Shown here one piece after another: positions 52,864 to 60,092 of a stretch of DNA of 64,000 nt (position 1 is its first letter; each line of letters begins with the position of its first letter). Both the position numbers and the translations under genes were made by a program. The DNA comes from Paradesertivirga superstes (GTDB lineage: Bacteria > Bacteroidota > Bacteroidia > Sphingobacteriales > Sphingobacteriaceae): contig NZ_JBBJCN010000012.1 of NCBI RefSeq assembly GCF_037622515.1, positions 1 to 64,000 of the forward strand, read 5' to 3'. The notes below the pieces were generated by a model, which was not told where the DNA came from, searched no databases, and saw only the letters and a program-made list of their open reading frames with translations.

Positions 52864-53510
52864 TCATTCAGTACCCTCCCATTCCGAATAGAAGTGTGCT
52901 AAATACATTTCCATAAACTGATGCCTTTTCAGCGCCAGCTCTTTTCCGGTTTCGGTGTTCATTTTATCCTTTAGTAGCAGAAGTTTTTCATAGAAGTGAT
53001 TAATCGTAGGTCCTTTGCTGTTTTTATATTCATCCTTACTCATTTTAAGATTTGGCGGAATATCTGGGTTGTAAAATTCACGTTGTTTGAATCCTCCAAA
53101 GCTAAATGCGCGTGCGATACCAATGGCCCCAATTGCATCTAAGCGATCTGCGTCCTGAACGACTTCAAGTTCTTTTGAATGAAAGTTTATTTTTCCCAGG
53201 CTTGATTTAAAAGACATGTTTCGAATTATTTCCTGAACATGATGAACTGTTTCCAGGTCAACAGAAATAGAGGACAAGAAATCTGCGGCTTTTCGCGGGC
53301 CTATGTCTTCATTGCCATCGTGAAATTTAGAGTCAGCTATATCATGCAGGAGTGCTGCCAGTTCCACTATTTCCAGCTTGGCCTCTTCTTTTATACCAAT
53401 AGTTTTTGCCATATTCCATACCCTGTATATGTGCCACCAGTCGTGTTCGCCTTCTGCATCTGCTAATGAAAAATTACAAATTCAATGGTTTGTTTAATGC
53501 TGTCTTTCAT
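52864..53510 (-). pseudogene. HD-domain phosphohydrolase gene with a single-base frameshift
   Basis: The intact frame starts at 53412 and gives 182 residues of an HD hydrolase of the YedJ type ('LAALLHDIADSKFHDG' and 'EVVQDADRLDAIGAIGIARA'). Upstream in a neighbouring frame the missing N-terminus is present: ATG at 53510 reads 'MKDSIKQTIEFVIF', then stops; after a run of five A at 53469-53473 (five T on the coding strand) the main frame continues as 'LADAEGEHDWWHIYRVWNMA'. One more T would join them into a normal protein of about 215 residues. The first metal-ligand His ('WWHIYR') lies before 53412, so the short product would lack it. Either a true mutation or a homopolymer sequencing error. 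Confidence 0.8.
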
Positions 53511-53544
53511 CCGAATATAATTGTTTTTTAATGGCTATGAAGCT

Positions 53545-53588
53545 ATCATGAGCATATTCACTCTGTTGGTGAGGGGTATGCTCATGAT
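53545..53588. repeat. Perfect 12-base inverted repeat
   Basis: ATCATGAGCATA (53545-53556) and TATGCTCATGAT (53577-53588) are exact inverses separated by 20 bases, which contain a further short complement (TCAC...GTGA). There is no T-run. It could be a regulatory site or a Rho-type stop for the frameshifted HD gene's neighbour. Confidence 0.5.
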
Positions 53589-53694
53589 GGTTTCATTTTG
53601 CCAATTTAAAAAGATAATTAATTTCTGATCATATGCTGTGAACGATTGGAACAGTAATTGCTTTTATATCATCACATCGAAATAAAATAAATTT

Positions 53695-53928
53695 ATGAGC
53701 CTATTAAAATACCTGGTTTTTGGCGCTGCGGTAGCCGCTGGCGTAAATTACGCAACTAAGAAAAGAGAAGACGGAAGATCTTTAATTGATGATTTAAGCG
53801 AGAAGGCTCCGGAATGGATGGATAAAGCCAAACATTATACCGATCAATTAAAAGGTCAGTTCGCCCAAAATAACCCTTCCAGCCCACATCAATCCAATAC
53901 TGTTCACACAGACGAGCCCCCATATTAA
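53695..53928 (+). CDS. YtxH-like small protein
   Basis: A 77-residue protein with a short N-terminal hydrophobic helix ('LLKYLVFGAAVAAGVNYA') and an amphipathic, charged remainder ('DDLSEKAPEWMDKAKHYTDQ'), ending in a disordered tail. This layout resembles YtxH/general-stress proteins. Role unknown, perhaps envelope stress. A strong terminator follows at 53955. Confidence 0.65.
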   Translation: MSLLKYLVFGAAVAAGVNYATKKREDGRSLIDDLSEKAPEWMDKAKHYTDQLKGQFAQNNPSSPHQSNTVHTDEPPY

Positions 53929-53954
53929 TAATTATTAAGATTTACTATTATTTG

Positions 53955-53987
53955 GAAACCCGGGTTTTACCCGGGTTTCTTTTTTTA
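53955..53987 (+). terminator. Intrinsic terminator after the YtxH-like gene
   Basis: GAAACCCGGG / CCCGGGTTTC, 10 perfect pairs, 5-base loop, then seven or more T. Confidence 0.92.
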
Positions 53988-54162
53988 GGCCTGATTTCTT
54001 TGACGAGAAGATCAGAATTTGATGTTTAATTCCACTGATACTTTATTTGTAAATTTTTGTTCATTTAACTTCACACATTGTACAAGCTCTCCGGGATGAT
54101 ATAGATTAAGTAAAGTGTTAGTATATTAGCAAAATCTTTGGGTGTACTAATTCATCTCTGAA

Positions 54163-54972
54163 ATGAACAAAGAATTTTACCAGCATATTTTTGATAAGCA
54201 TCAGCACATTGAGGCAGTTCCTTCAAATAAAGAAATTGCTGGCTGGGCAATCAGACTGATCAGGATTTTATATCCGGAGCAGTTCAAACAGGTGTTCTTA
54301 TCCCTGAAAGAAATAGAAGATGCGCTTTTACATCTTCAGGAGGAGTTATGTCATATCATGAATTCTACAAAAGCTTGTCAGAATAGTGATAATGAAGAAA
54401 AGGCGAAAGTGTTCTTCAAGGATTTACCTCTGTTATACTCTTTGTTAAATACCGATATTGAAGCGATTTTAGCAGGAGATCCGGCCGCTACAAGCGAGTT
54501 TGAGATAATCAGGGCATACCCGGGTTTTTATGCGATATCATTTTTCCGGCTTGCTCACGCCTTATTTAAATTAGATATTCCTTTGATTCCAAGAATTCTG
54601 ACTGAGTATGCCCATTCTAAAACAGGCATAGATATTCATCCGGGAGCTGAAGTAGGAAAGTATCTCTACATCGATCATGGTACGGGCATTGTTATCGGGG
54701 GGACGGCAGTAATAGGAAATAATGTAAAATTTTATCAGGGAGTAACCTTAGGAGCCCTGAGTGTTGATAAAAGTATGGCTTCATTAAAACGGCATCCAAC
54801 GGTTGAAGATAATGTGGTAATATATGCAGGCGCTACAATATTAGGAGGTGAAACTGTTATCGGACACAATAGTATAATAGGCGGTAATGTATGGCTAACT
54901 AAAAGTGTCGCCCCGTACTCCACGGTTTACCACGAGTCGAAAGCAAAAGTTATAGAAAGGCAGAATAGTTAA
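54163..54972 (+). CDS. cysE: Serine O-acetyltransferase
   Basis: A 269-residue enzyme that makes O-acetylserine from serine and acetyl-CoA, the first step of cysteine synthesis. The N-terminal helical part (1-130) is followed by left-handed beta-helix hexapeptides: 'GIDIHPGAEVGKYLYIDHGT', 'GIVIGGTAVIGNNVKFYQGV', 'DNVVIYAGATILGGETVIGH' and 'IIGGNVWLTKSVAPYS'. The His in 'YIDHGTG' is catalytic. The stop overlaps the next start by one base (TAATG), so it is translated with cysM. Confidence 0.95.
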   Translation: MNKEFYQHIFDKHQHIEAVPSNKEIAGWAIRLIRILYPEQFKQVFLSLKEIEDALLHLQEELCHIMNSTKACQNSDNEEKAKVFFKDLPLLYSLLNTDIEAILAGDPAATSEFEIIRAYPGFYAISFFRLAHALFKLDIPLIPRILTEYAHSKTGIDIHPGAEVGKYLYIDHGTGIVIGGTAVIGNNVKFYQGVTLGALSVDKSMASLKRHPTVEDNVVIYAGATILGGETVIGHNSIIGGNVWLTKSVAPYSTVYHESKAKVIERQNS

Positions 54973-55844
54973 TGGCGGGATTAATTGATTTTATAGGGAA
55001 TACTCCCTTAGTTGAGTTGCAGAGAATAAACCCGAATTCAAAAGTTAAAATTTTCGCAAAATTAGAAGGCAACAATCCAGCAGGGAGTGTTAAAGATCGT
55101 CCAGCCTTAAATATGATTAAAAGCGCTCTGGAGCGCGGTGATATTAAATCAGGGACGAAACTTGTAGAAGCAACCAGCGGGAATACCGGTATCGCTCTGG
55201 CAATGATTGCCAGTTTGTTCAACCTGGAAATAGAACTGGTAATGCCCTCTAATTCTACCCGGGAGCGTACCCTGACCATGGAGGCTTACGGAGCAAAAGT
55301 TACTCTTCTTGAAAGTATAGAAATTTGCCGTGATTATGCAGAAGAAAAAGGAGCAACGGGAGATTATTACCTATTGAACCAATTTTCTAATCCGGATAAC
55401 TTTATGGCTCACTATAAAACTACCGGGCCAGAGATATGGAGAGATACTGAAGGAGGAATAACACATTTTGTGAGTGCTATGGGAACTACCGGTACAATTA
55501 TGGGTACTTCCATGTTTTTTAAGGAGAAAAATCCGGAAATTCAAATTATAGGTTGTCAGCCGACGGAAGAGTCGTCTATCCCGGGAATCAGGCGTTGGCC
55601 GGAAGAATATTTACCAAAAATATTTGACCCTAAACGGGTCGACAGAATATTAGATGTTTCGCAGGCTGATGCAGTAGAAATGACCCGAAAGCTTGCAAAA
55701 GAGGAAGGTATATTTGCCGGCATGAGCAGTGGGGGAGCTGCCTTTGCGGCTCTTCAATTAGCTCAGGAGCTACAGCAGGGCACCATTGTATTTATTGTAT
55801 GCGACCGTGGAGATCGTTATTTGAGCAGCGATTTATTTGCTTAA
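54972..55844 (+). CDS. cysM: Cysteine synthase B (O-acetylserine sulfhydrylase)
   Basis: A 290-residue pyridoxal-phosphate enzyme converting O-acetylserine and sulfide to cysteine. Lys41 in 'NPAGSVKDRPALNMI' forms the Schiff base; 'EATSGNTGIALAMIAS' holds the substrate loop and 'AMGTTGTIMGTSMFFK' the phosphate-binding loop. Together with the preceding cysE it covers the last two steps of cysteine biosynthesis in one operon. 'CQPTEESSIPGIRRWPEEYL' favours the CysM subtype over CysK. Confidence 0.95.
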   Translation: MAGLIDFIGNTPLVELQRINPNSKVKIFAKLEGNNPAGSVKDRPALNMIKSALERGDIKSGTKLVEATSGNTGIALAMIASLFNLEIELVMPSNSTRERTLTMEAYGAKVTLLESIEICRDYAEEKGATGDYYLLNQFSNPDNFMAHYKTTGPEIWRDTEGGITHFVSAMGTTGTIMGTSMFFKEKNPEIQIIGCQPTEESSIPGIRRWPEEYLPKIFDPKRVDRILDVSQADAVEMTRKLAKEEGIFAGMSSGGAAFAALQLAQELQQGTIVFIVCDRGDRYLSSDLFA

Positions 55845-55891
55845 AGCAATAAAATCTTAAACAAAATACCTCTGCATTTTCTTATACCATT

Positions 55892-56398
55892 ATGAAATTG
55901 ATCTCGTCAATTGGAGGAGGACTTGCAGGTGCTTGTGCTCTTACCATATTACATGAAATAGTTAAAAGAATAAATAACGATGCCCCCAGAATGGATTTAT
56001 TGGGGATGCAAACGGTTAAAAAAGGAATGCAAAGCGCCGAGCAGCCGGTGCCTGAAGATAAGCATCTGTATCAGATCGCGCTGGCTGGTGATATAGTAAG
56101 CAATACCATTTATTACAGCCTGGGTATTGCAGGAAAGAGAAAGTACATCTGGCCAAAAGGGGCGCTCACAGGCCTGTCGGCTGGGATAGCAGCCATTTTT
56201 TTGCCTAAGGCTTTGGGATTAAATCCCGCATATAGTAGCCGTACCTTAACAACTAAGGCGTTTACTACAGGATTATATTTAATTGGTGGCTTGGTTGCCT
56301 CTGCTGTTGCAAAAAAAATTGAAAATAAGACCAGGCCGTATTCAAAAAAGGCTTTTGATTCAATTTCATATCGCGGGAATACATTTTTAAACGGTTAG
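55892..56398 (+). CDS. Hypothetical membrane protein, 168 residues
   Basis: Not recognised. Hydrophobic, Gly/Ala-rich segments at about 4-22, 65-80, 88-108 and 125-142 suggest a membrane protein ('KGALTGLSAGIAAIFLPKA'). Gly-Ala-rich small-residue helices of this type occur in several uncharacterised Bacteroidota families. It lies 47 bases after cysM in the same direction and may be on the same transcript. Confidence 0.7.
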   Translation: MKLISSIGGGLAGACALTILHEIVKRINNDAPRMDLLGMQTVKKGMQSAEQPVPEDKHLYQIALAGDIVSNTIYYSLGIAGKRKYIWPKGALTGLSAGIAAIFLPKALGLNPAYSSRTLTTKAFTTGLYLIGGLVASAVAKKIENKTRPYSKKAFDSISYRGNTFLNG

Positions 56399-56495
56399 AA
56401 ACCTAAAAAGCCGGGCCTTAAAAGGACGGAGCCCTAAGCTTAAGCCTATAGCTGATCATTGCAGAAATTGCTTGAATGTAAACAGTTATCTGTCT

Positions 56496-56603
56496 TCAGG
56501 GGTTGTTCATTTCTTCATCTTCAATAACCGGAGCCGTGTGCATTGAATGGGCAATTGAGGCAGCATCCAAAACTAAAAGAATAATTAATGCGGTAACAAA
56601 CAT
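56496..56603 (-). CDS. Possible 35-residue membrane peptide
   Basis: A short minus-strand frame from ATG (56603) to TGA: 'FVTALIILLVLDAASIAHSM' forms a helix, followed by an acidic tail 'APVIEDEEMNNP'. The composition looks protein-like, and the frame lies in an otherwise empty stretch. Function unknown; could be chance. Confidence 0.35.
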   Translation of the reverse strand: MFVTALIILLVLDAASIAHSMHTAPVIEDEEMNNP

Positions 56604-57076
56604 GATTGATTTCTGTTTAGTGTAATTAACGATATTTTTAATTTAAAAAATATGATCCATGTTATTTTTTCGACTTTTATTATTCTAAGGTCTTATAAAT
56701 GATACAGATAAAAATTTGTTAGCCTTTATATTAGCATTTAGGTAACAAATTGACAATATGATTATAATAATGAAATTGACTAAAATTCGGTTTTAAGGGG
56801 CCCAGGGATTTTTTGTGCCATTTTTTTTCAGATTTTATGGAGTACGCTCAAAAATATATCAATTACACGTCCAATTTTGGAGCCGTATAAATTGAATTAA
56901 TATATTTTAATTCATTAAGCCATTCTTCTAAATGGTAATTAAATAGAAAAGCGGTTAATCAGGAATAGCCTAAACAAATAGTTTTATTGGGGCAAAATCT
57001 AGTTTGTTCAGATTATTACTCCTTGTTTTACGGCTAATTCACAACTTGTATTCCTCCGATCAGATACGGGCACAAA
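56604..57076. other. AT-rich intergenic stretch
   Basis: About 470 bases before the tRNA-Arg terminator. It is AT-rich with no supported gene, hairpin or repeat; it may hold the promoter of the short minus-strand peptide. Confidence 0.35.
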
Positions 57077-57101
57077 AAAAGCCTCTTTATGAGAGGCTTT
57101 T
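57077..57101 (-). terminator. Terminator after tRNA-Arg
   Basis: AAAAGCCTCT / AGAGGCTTTT with a 5-base loop, followed on the minus strand by a run of T. It lies 22 bases beyond the tRNA 3' end. Confidence 0.88.
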
Positions 57102-57122
57102 CCATCTTAATGATGTTTTTTG

Positions 57123-57194
57123 TGTACCCAGAGGGATTCGAACCCACATCAGCAGAACCGGAATCTGCAATTCTATCCATTGAACTATGGGTAC
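57123..57194 (-). tRNA. tRNA-Arg (anticodon CCG)
   Basis: The minus strand folds as a cloverleaf: acceptor GTACCCA / TGGGTAC, anticodon stem GCAGA / TCTGC around loop TTCCGGT, T arm GTGGG TTCGAAT CCCTC, discriminator A. CCA is not encoded. It reads CGG codons. Confidence 0.94.
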
Positions 57195-57213
57195 TCTTAC
57201 TTTTAATATTCGC

Positions 57214-57244
57214 CAAATATACTTATTCGACTTATAGGTGGCAA
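57214..57244 (-). promoter_or_regulatory. Promoter for tRNA-Arg
   Basis: Minus strand TTG (57244-57242), a 20-base spacer, then TATATTTG (57221-57214), a perfect TAnnTTTG. Transcription would begin about 14 bases before the tRNA. The ychF stop is 5 bases beyond the -33, so the promoter fits the short gap. Confidence 0.65.
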
Positions 57245-57248
57245 TAGC

Positions 57249-58349
57249 TTAAACATTAAACCTGAAGTGCATGATGTCGCCATCTTCCACCACATAGGTT
57301 TTTCCTTCTACGCTCAGCTTCCCATTTTCTTTACATGCTGCTTCAGAACCATATTTTACAAAGTCATCAAATTTAATGACCTCTGCCCGGATAAAACCTT
57401 TCTCAAAATCCGAATGAATAACACCTGCAGCTTGTGGGGCGGTAAACCCTTTTGTAATCGTCCATGCTCGTACTTCCTGAACACCAGCAGTGAAATACGT
57501 GTATAAATCCAATAAAGTATAAGCGGAACGGATTAAACGGCTAACACCGGATTCATGCAAGCCTAAATCATTTAAAAACATCTCCCGTTCTTCAAAACTT
57601 TCCAGCTCGGCAATTTCTGATTCGATTTTTGCAGATATGACTAATACTTCAGCGTTTTCTTCTTTTACAGATTCTTTTACACGTTCAACATAAGCGTTTC
57701 CGGTAATAACCGATCCCTCTTCAACATTACACACATACATTACCGGTTTCTGTGTTAAGAGCCATAAATCGGCAAGATATTCTTTGTCTTCTTCGCTAAG
57801 CGGGGCTGTACGAACAGACTTTCCGGATTCAAGGTGAGCTTTTACAATCGTGCAAACATCGAAAGCCTTTTTCGCTTCTTTATCGCCACCAGTTCTGGCC
57901 ATCTTTTCAACTTTTTGAATCTTTTTTGTTACCGCATCAAGATCCTTCAGCTGAAGTTCTGTATCAATTATTTCTTTATCTCTGATCGGATCAACTGAAC
58001 CGTCCACGTGCACCACATTGCCATCGTCAAAGCATCTTAGAACATGGATTATTGCATTTGTAGCACGAATGTTGCCTAAAAACTGGTTTCCTAATCCCTC
58101 TCCCTTACTAGCACCCTTTACCAATCCGGCTATATCAACAATTTCAATAGTATTGGGAACAATTTTGTTCGGCTTTACCAATTCCGCGAGCGTAGTTAAG
58201 CGGTCATCAGGAACGGTAATTACCCCAACATTTGGTTCTATTGTACAAAAAGGAAAGTTAGCCGCCTGTGCTTTTGCGTTTGATAAACAGTTAAAAAGGG
58301 TAGATTTTCCTACGTTGGGTAAACCAACAATTCCGCATTGTAAAGCCAT
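57249..58349 (-). CDS. ychF: Redox-regulated ATPase YchF (Obg family)
   Basis: A 366-residue P-loop NTPase. 'GLPNVGKSTLFNCLSNA' (about 8-24) is the P-loop, 'VDIAGLVKGASKGEGLGNQF' the G3 region. The G4 position differs from NKxD ('VCNVEE'), which gives the ATP preference of this family. A coiled coil follows and the C-terminal TGS domain ('KGFTAPQAAGVIHSDFEKGF', 'YVVEDGDIMHFRFNV') binds ribosomes. The length is normal. The role is in ribosome-linked stress responses. A tandem-repeat tract lies just upstream. Confidence 0.96.
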   Translation of the reverse strand: MALQCGIVGLPNVGKSTLFNCLSNAKAQAANFPFCTIEPNVGVITVPDDRLTTLAELVKPNKIVPNTIEIVDIAGLVKGASKGEGLGNQFLGNIRATNAIIHVLRCFDDGNVVHVDGSVDPIRDKEIIDTELQLKDLDAVTKKIQKVEKMARTGGDKEAKKAFDVCTIVKAHLESGKSVRTAPLSEEDKEYLADLWLLTQKPVMYVCNVEEGSVITGNAYVERVKESVKEENAEVLVISAKIESEIAELESFEEREMFLNDLGLHESGVSRLIRSAYTLLDLYTYFTAGVQEVRAWTITKGFTAPQAAGVIHSDFEKGFIRAEVIKFDDFVKYGSEAACKENGKLSVEGKTYVVEDGDIMHFRFNV

Positions 58350-58440
58350 TAAATATTGTTTGTTTGTATGAGCTACGTTTTATAATTTACGATTTTTTCA
58401 GCGGGCGAAATTACGGTTTAATATTCAATACTTTATAGTA

Positions 58441-58575
58441 CAATGGTTAATTAGTCATTAGTTTAAAATTCAGTGGTTAATTAGTCATTAGTTTATAGTT
58501 AATGGTTAATTAGTCATTAGTTTATGGTTCAATAGTTTATTAGTCATTAGTTTGTAGTTCAATAGTTTATTTTTT
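58441..58575. repeat. Tandem repeat, 30-base unit, about 4.3 copies
   Basis: Four consecutive units of about 30 bases, at roughly 58441, 58471, 58501 and 58531, share GGTTAATTAGTCATTAGTTT or its slight variant (unit 4: AGTTTATTAGTCATTAGTTT), plus a partial unit to 58575. Identity between units is high. A weaker copy of the flank appears before 58441. The tract sits between the starts of ychF and the ends of the ureohydrolase gene. Confidence 0.8.
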
Positions 58576-58625
58576 AATATTGAGACTGTCTGTACCTTAG
58601 GACCTTATTTTAAGCTGATATTAAC

Positions 58626-58670
58626 CTTCCTGCCCTTTTACCTTTCACCTTTCCCCTTTTACCTCCCTCA
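58626..58670. repeat. Pyrimidine-rich tract
   Basis: About 45 bases of almost pure C/T on the plus strand (several CCTTTT/CCTTTCACC blocks) directly before the ureohydrolase stop codon. On the minus strand it is a purine tract. Confidence 0.5.
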
Positions 58671-59549
58671 CACAAACTTATATCCAATCAACTTATATAC
58701 TAATTTAGCCAGGGTATATTCAGAAAGGATAGAACCTTCTATCGGAGCGCATTCAACCACGTCAAACCCCACTACATTGCGTTCCTTAAATACTTTCTTT
58801 AAAAAATCGAGAGTTTCTGTCCATAATAATCCATTGGGTTCTGCTGTCCCAACAGCTGGCATTATAGACGGATCAAAACCGTCGGCGTCAATTGTAATGT
58901 AAACATCATTGCCCATCGGGGCGATGAGCTCTTCCATCCAGAACGGATTGCTTCTTATCTGATGGGCATAGAAGGTATGTATATTGTCGGAGTCTTTAAT
59001 TAGCTGAGCTTCTTCTATAGATTGGGCACGTATACCCGCCTGGCATATCTGTAAGCCCATTTCATGTATCCTGGCCATAACAGATGCATGGGAATATTTA
59101 TTGTTGTTGTAACTATCTCTTAGATCAGAATGGGCATCCAACTGCAAAACCGTAAGGTTTGGGAATTTTTTAGCAAAGGCTCTGACAAATCCATAGGTTA
59201 CAGTATGCTCAGCTCCGAGAGAAACCACAAACTTATCATCGTCTAAAATTTTTTCCGTTTGTTGCTGAATGAGTGAAATAGCATCCTCATTAAAAATGTC
59301 TTTAAAATCGATAGGAGCCAATGTTCCAATTCCTACTTTAGCTACTATTTCTGTATCAAGTTCTTCATCATAACATTCTACAAACTGAGAGGCTTTGATG
59401 ATTGCTTCCGGGCCTTTGGCAGACCCCTGCAGATAGGATGAAGTATATTCGTAGGGTACCTGTTGTATAATAACTTTGCTGCCGTGGTAAGCATAATCAG
59501 ATTCATCGGGCAGGCCAAGGAAGTTCTTATCTTGTGCTAGAGTCACCAT
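58668..59549 (-). CDS. speB: Ureohydrolase family protein, agmatinase-like
   Basis: A 293-residue manganese enzyme of the arginase/agmatinase family, which splits a guanidino group to give urea. Metal-binding motifs: 'GAEHTVTYG' (His), 'LQLDAHSDLRDSYN' (Asp-x-His-x-Asp) and 'ITIDADGFDPSIMPAVGTAE' (Asp-x-Asp). It most likely acts on agmatine in polyamine synthesis, but other guanidines are possible. No other polyamine gene is in the window. The next genes share the strand but a terminator (59632) separates them. Confidence 0.9.
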   Translation of the reverse strand: MVTLAQDKNFLGLPDESDYAYHGSKVIIQQVPYEYTSSYLQGSAKGPEAIIKASQFVECYDEELDTEIVAKVGIGTLAPIDFKDIFNEDAISLIQQQTEKILDDDKFVVSLGAEHTVTYGFVRAFAKKFPNLTVLQLDAHSDLRDSYNNNKYSHASVMARIHEMGLQICQAGIRAQSIEEAQLIKDSDNIHTFYAHQIRSNPFWMEELIAPMGNDVYITIDADGFDPSIMPAVGTAEPNGLLWTETLDFLKKVFKERNVVGFDVVECAPIEGSILSEYTLAKLVYKLIGYKFV

Positions 59550-59631
59550 TGGTTACAGAGTTTTATTGGCAGACAAATAGAAGGGAGATTGGTTTTAAGA
59601 GATTGCCGATCTGGATTTTTTATACAAAAAA

Positions 59632-59657
59632 AACCATTCCGTATTAGCGGAATGGTT
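59632..59657 (-). terminator. Intrinsic terminator after the PUR gene
   Basis: AACCATTCCG / CGGAATGGTT with a 6-base loop; on the minus strand it is followed by a run of T. It lies 22 bases after the stop at 59679. Confidence 0.88.
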
Positions 59658-59678
59658 CAATATCTTTTTTTAGGGATA

Positions 59679-60008
59679 TTATATTTCGAAAGAGAAATCG
59701 TCAGTAGCTTTAGTAGCTTCAGCTGTATTTTCGCTATACTCGTATCTTTTCTCGATTACTTCCTGATTAGCTTTAATATATTCAACTGTATCTCTTAATC
59801 CTTCAGAAAATTTTTCAAAGTCTTCTTTGTACAGGAAAATTTTGTGTTTAACGAAAACGCCATCTTCCAAACGCTTTTTGCTTTCTGTTACTGTGATGTA
59901 GTAATCGTTAGACCGTGTTGCTTTTACGTCGAAAAAGTAAGTGCGCTTTCCGGCACGAACTTTTTTAGAAAAAACCTCTTCTCTCTCTTTATTGTCAAAA
60001 TCTCCCAT
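59679..60008 (-). CDS. PUR-family DNA/RNA-binding protein (DUF3276)
   Basis: A 109-residue protein with the PUR-alpha-like beta-sheet pattern 'EVFSKKVRAGKRTYFFDVKA', 'DYYITVTESKKRLEDGVFVK' and 'KIFLYKEDFEKFSEGLRDTV'. Bacterial members bind single-stranded nucleic acid and are widespread in Bacteroidota. Its cellular role is not clear. A strong terminator follows. Single gene, 85 bases after the ABC transporter gene's stop. Confidence 0.92.
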   Translation of the reverse strand: MGDFDNKEREEVFSKKVRAGKRTYFFDVKATRSNDYYITVTESKKRLEDGVFVKHKIFLYKEDFEKFSEGLRDTVEYIKANQEVIEKRYEYSENTAEATKATDDFSFEI

Positions 60009-60092
60009 TTTTCGTTTTTAAAGTTTAGTCCGGTAAATATAAACTATTAATATTTAAACTTCAAAATACAAAATTATTGGACAATGGGGGTG

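Noticed and set aside
58441..58575. CRISPR-like array
   Set aside because: The repeats are directly adjacent with no unique spacers, and no cas genes are near; it is a simple tandem repeat.
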